The notes under the pieces are model-generated. The model had not been told where the DNA came from and made no database searches. It was given only the letters and a program-made list of their open reading frames with translations. The position numbers and the translations under genes were made by a program. DNA of 7,395 nt from an uncultured Intestinimonas sp. (GTDB lineage: Bacteria > Bacillota_A > Clostridia > Oscillospirales > Oscillospiraceae), in the NCBI GenBank assembly GCA_958435885.1, contig CAUBHZ010000082.1, positions 1 through 7,395 on the forward strand. The letters run 5' to 3'. Shown here in pieces: positions 5,791 to 7,395 of the stretch. Position 1 is the first letter of the stretch. Every line of letters begins with the position of its first letter.

Positions 5791-7290
5791 ATGACAGAAG
5801 AGAAGAACACAGGCGCTCCCGAGGAGCTGGACCTGTCCGAGCAGAGACGCATCCGCCGCGCCAAGCTCAAAGAGCTCCAGGACGCGGGTCAGGACCCCTT
5901 CCAGATCACCAAATACATCGTCACTGCTCACAGCACCGATGTGAAAGAGAAGTTTGATGAGATGGAGGGCAAAGAGGTCTCCGTGGCGGGCCGGATCATG
6001 TCCAAACGTGGCATGGGCAAGGCCGTGTTCTGTGATCTTCAGGACGGCAAGGGCCGGATCCAGCTCTACGTCCGCATCGACGAGCTGGGCGAAGAGCCCT
6101 TTGCCAAGTTCAAGAAGACCGACATCGGCGACATCGTGGGCGTCGAGGGCGAGGTCTTCAAGACCAAGCGGGGCGAGATCTCCATCAAGGCCCACAAGGT
6201 CACCCTCCTGTCCAAGTCTCTCATCCCCCTGCCTGAGAAGTTCCACGGCCTGAAGGACACCGAGACCCGGTTCCGTCAGCGCTATGTGGACCTCATCATG
6301 AACGAGGATGTGCGCCGGACCTTCCAGATCCGCACCCAGTTCATCAAGCACGTCCGTGCCTACCTGGACGCCCGGGACTATATGGAGGTGGAGACCCCCG
6401 TCCTCAACACCATCTCCGGCGGCGCCACCGCCCGGCCCTTTATCACCCACCACAACACCCTGGACATCGATATGTATATGCGTATCGCCACCGAGCTCCA
6501 TCTGAAGCGCCTCATCGTGGGCGGCTTCGAGCGGGTGTATGAGATCGGCCGCATCTTCCGTAACGAGGGCATGGACCCCAAGCACAACCCCGAGTTCACC
6601 TCCATCGAGCTCTATGAGTCCTATGCCGACTTCCACGATATGATGGACATCACCGAGGGCATCCTGTCCTCCGCCGCCAAGGAGATTTTGGGCGACTACC
6701 ACGTCCAGTGGCTGGGCACCGACATCGACCTGACCCCCGGCTGGCAGCGGCTGACCATGATCGATGCCGTGAAGCAGTACGTGGGTGTGGACTTCGACGC
6801 CATCAGCGACGACGAGACCGCCTGCAAGGCCGCCGAGGCCGTGGGCATCGACCTGGAGGGCTGCGAGCGCACCTGGGGCACCGCCCTTTACGAGTGCTTC
6901 GACCAGCGGGTGGAGGAGAAGCTGATCCAGCCCACCTTCATCACCATGTACCCCGTGGAGGTCTCCCCCCTCACCAAGCGCTCCCCCAAGGACCCCCGCC
7001 TCACCGAGCGGTTCGAGCTCTTCATCAACCACGCCGAGTTCGCCAACGCCTTCTCCGAGCTCAACGACCCCATCGACCAGCGGGGCCGCTTCGAGCATGA
7101 GATCGCCCTCCGCGAGGCCGGTGACGACGAGGCCGGCATGATGGACGAGGACTTCATCAACGCTCTGGAGTACGGCATGCCCCCCACGGGCGGCCTGGGC
7201 ATCGGCATCGACCGCTGCGTCATGCTGCTGACCAACTCCGACACCATCCGCGAGGTCATCCTTTTCCCCACGATGAAACCGTTGGACTAA
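5791..7290 (+). CDS. lysS: Lysyl-tRNA synthetase, class II
   Basis: LysRS attaches lysine to tRNA-Lys in the cytoplasm using ATP. The 499-residue protein has the full class II layout. The N-terminal helix is followed by an OB-fold anticodon-binding domain (about 60-145, with VAGRIMSKRGMGKAVFCDLQD). Motif 1 is near 181-205 and ends MEVETPVL. Motif 2 is near 245-275 (VYEIGRIFRNEGMD, with Arg257 and Glu259, then HNPEFTSIELY). Motif 3 at the end (GGLGIGIDRCVMLL, with Arg475) is followed by IREVILFPTMKP. ATG 5791 has AGGAGG (5777-5782) with an 8-base gap. The stop is TAA 7288-7290. It follows greA closely, an arrangement I recall from other Clostridia. Nothing is missing or broken. No intrinsic terminator is visible in the 105 bases that follow. 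Confidence 0.98.
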   Translation: MTEEKNTGAPEELDLSEQRRIRRAKLKELQDAGQDPFQITKYIVTAHSTDVKEKFDEMEGKEVSVAGRIMSKRGMGKAVFCDLQDGKGRIQLYVRIDELGEEPFAKFKKTDIGDIVGVEGEVFKTKRGEISIKAHKVTLLSKSLIPLPEKFHGLKDTETRFRQRYVDLIMNEDVRRTFQIRTQFIKHVRAYLDARDYMEVETPVLNTISGGATARPFITHHNTLDIDMYMRIATELHLKRLIVGGFERVYEIGRIFRNEGMDPKHNPEFTSIELYESYADFHDMMDITEGILSSAAKEILGDYHVQWLGTDIDLTPGWQRLTMIDAVKQYVGVDFDAISDDETACKAAEAVGIDLEGCERTWGTALYECFDQRVEEKLIQPTFITMYPVEVSPLTKRSPKDPRLTERFELFINHAEFANAFSELNDPIDQRGRFEHEIALREAGDDEAGMMDEDFINALEYGMPPTGGLGIGIDRCVMLLTNSDTIREVILFPTMKPLD

Positions 7291-7349
7291 AATTCCACAA
7301 TATATAGCGTCTGACGAAACAGGACGGCACAAGATGTAGTAAAAAGGGC

Positions 7350-7377
7350 TTACAACTACAACTTTTCTACAACTTTT
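7350..7377. repeat. Short tandem repeat in the AT-rich region after lysS
   Basis: CTACAACTTTT occurs twice back to back (7356-7366 and 7367-7377), preceded by a partial unit TTACAA (7350-7355). The units are 11 bases long, about one helical turn. TGTAGT at 7335-7340 is the reverse complement of ACTACA at 7355-7360. The region 7291-7395 shows no open frame with a ribosome site and no terminator. It may be the upstream control region of a gene beyond the window, but that cannot be shown here. Confidence 0.5.
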
Positions 7378-7395
7378 GCTTGAAATCAGACGGCA

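Noticed and set aside
7291..7300. DnaA-box-like word in AATTCCACAA
   Set aside because: Only about six of nine positions match TTATCCACA, there is no cluster, and there is no dnaA or dnaN nearby.
5752..7332. 526-codon open frame on the - strand opposite lysS
   Set aside because: lysS is unambiguous on the + strand. The antisense product is biased (Leu/Val/Gly/His) and has no recognisable motif.
1..7395. CRISPR array, tRNA, rRNA, transposase or defence genes
   Set aside because: I looked for spaced direct repeats, cloverleaf ends and mobile-element protein motifs on both strands and saw none. The window is essentially housekeeping.

Overview
The window is about 63-65% GC by eye and carries a compact set of housekeeping genes, all on the + strand. 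GC-rich codon usage, GTG and TTG starts behind strong Shine-Dalgarno sequences, Gram-positive-type envelope genes and a greA-lysS pair point to a GC-rich member of the Clostridia, most likely Oscillospiraceae (the Flavonifractor/Lawsonibacter/Pseudoflavonifractor type). That placement is inference from style and gene content, not from a search.

Layout. Bases 1-77 are the tail of an unrecognised gene. Bases 91-170 hold a large imperfect palindrome whose two arms are themselves hairpins. Then comes a cell-wall block: ftsE (202-891) overlaps ftsX (878-1771), followed 31 bases later by a secreted coiled-coil protein with an intact M23 (LytM) metallopeptidase domain (1803-3083). After an 87-base gap with a promoter-like element and a perfect 10-bp hairpin comes an S41 carboxy-terminal processing protease (3171-4340), closed by a strong intrinsic terminator (4345-4380). 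A GC-rich gene of unknown function (4434-5141) follows. Its stop codon lies inside the -35 box of an exact consensus vegetative promoter (TTGACA, 17-base spacer, TATAAT; 5138-5166). That promoter should drive greA (5285-5764) after a leader of about 110 bases, and then lysS (5791-7290). The last 105 bases are AT-rich, with a short tandem repeat and no recognisable terminator.

How the genes fit together. FtsE (ATPase) and FtsX (membrane subunit) form a complex that passes ATP hydrolysis across the membrane to a peptidoglycan hydrolase at the division site or sidewall. The next gene supplies the likely partner: a signal peptide, a long coiled coil with a segment like that of PcsB/CwlO proteins, and an M23 domain with every zinc and catalytic residue present. 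The S41 protease is a plausible processing or turnover factor for such hydrolases. GreA (rescue of stalled RNA polymerase) and LysRS (charging of tRNA-Lys) form a separate transcription/translation unit.

I see no mobile-element protein, CRISPR array, defence system, tRNA or rRNA. The most interesting items are the coupling of an intact M23 enzyme to FtsEX, the unknown gene, the palindromic element, and two promoters or promoter-like elements built across the stop codon of the preceding gene.
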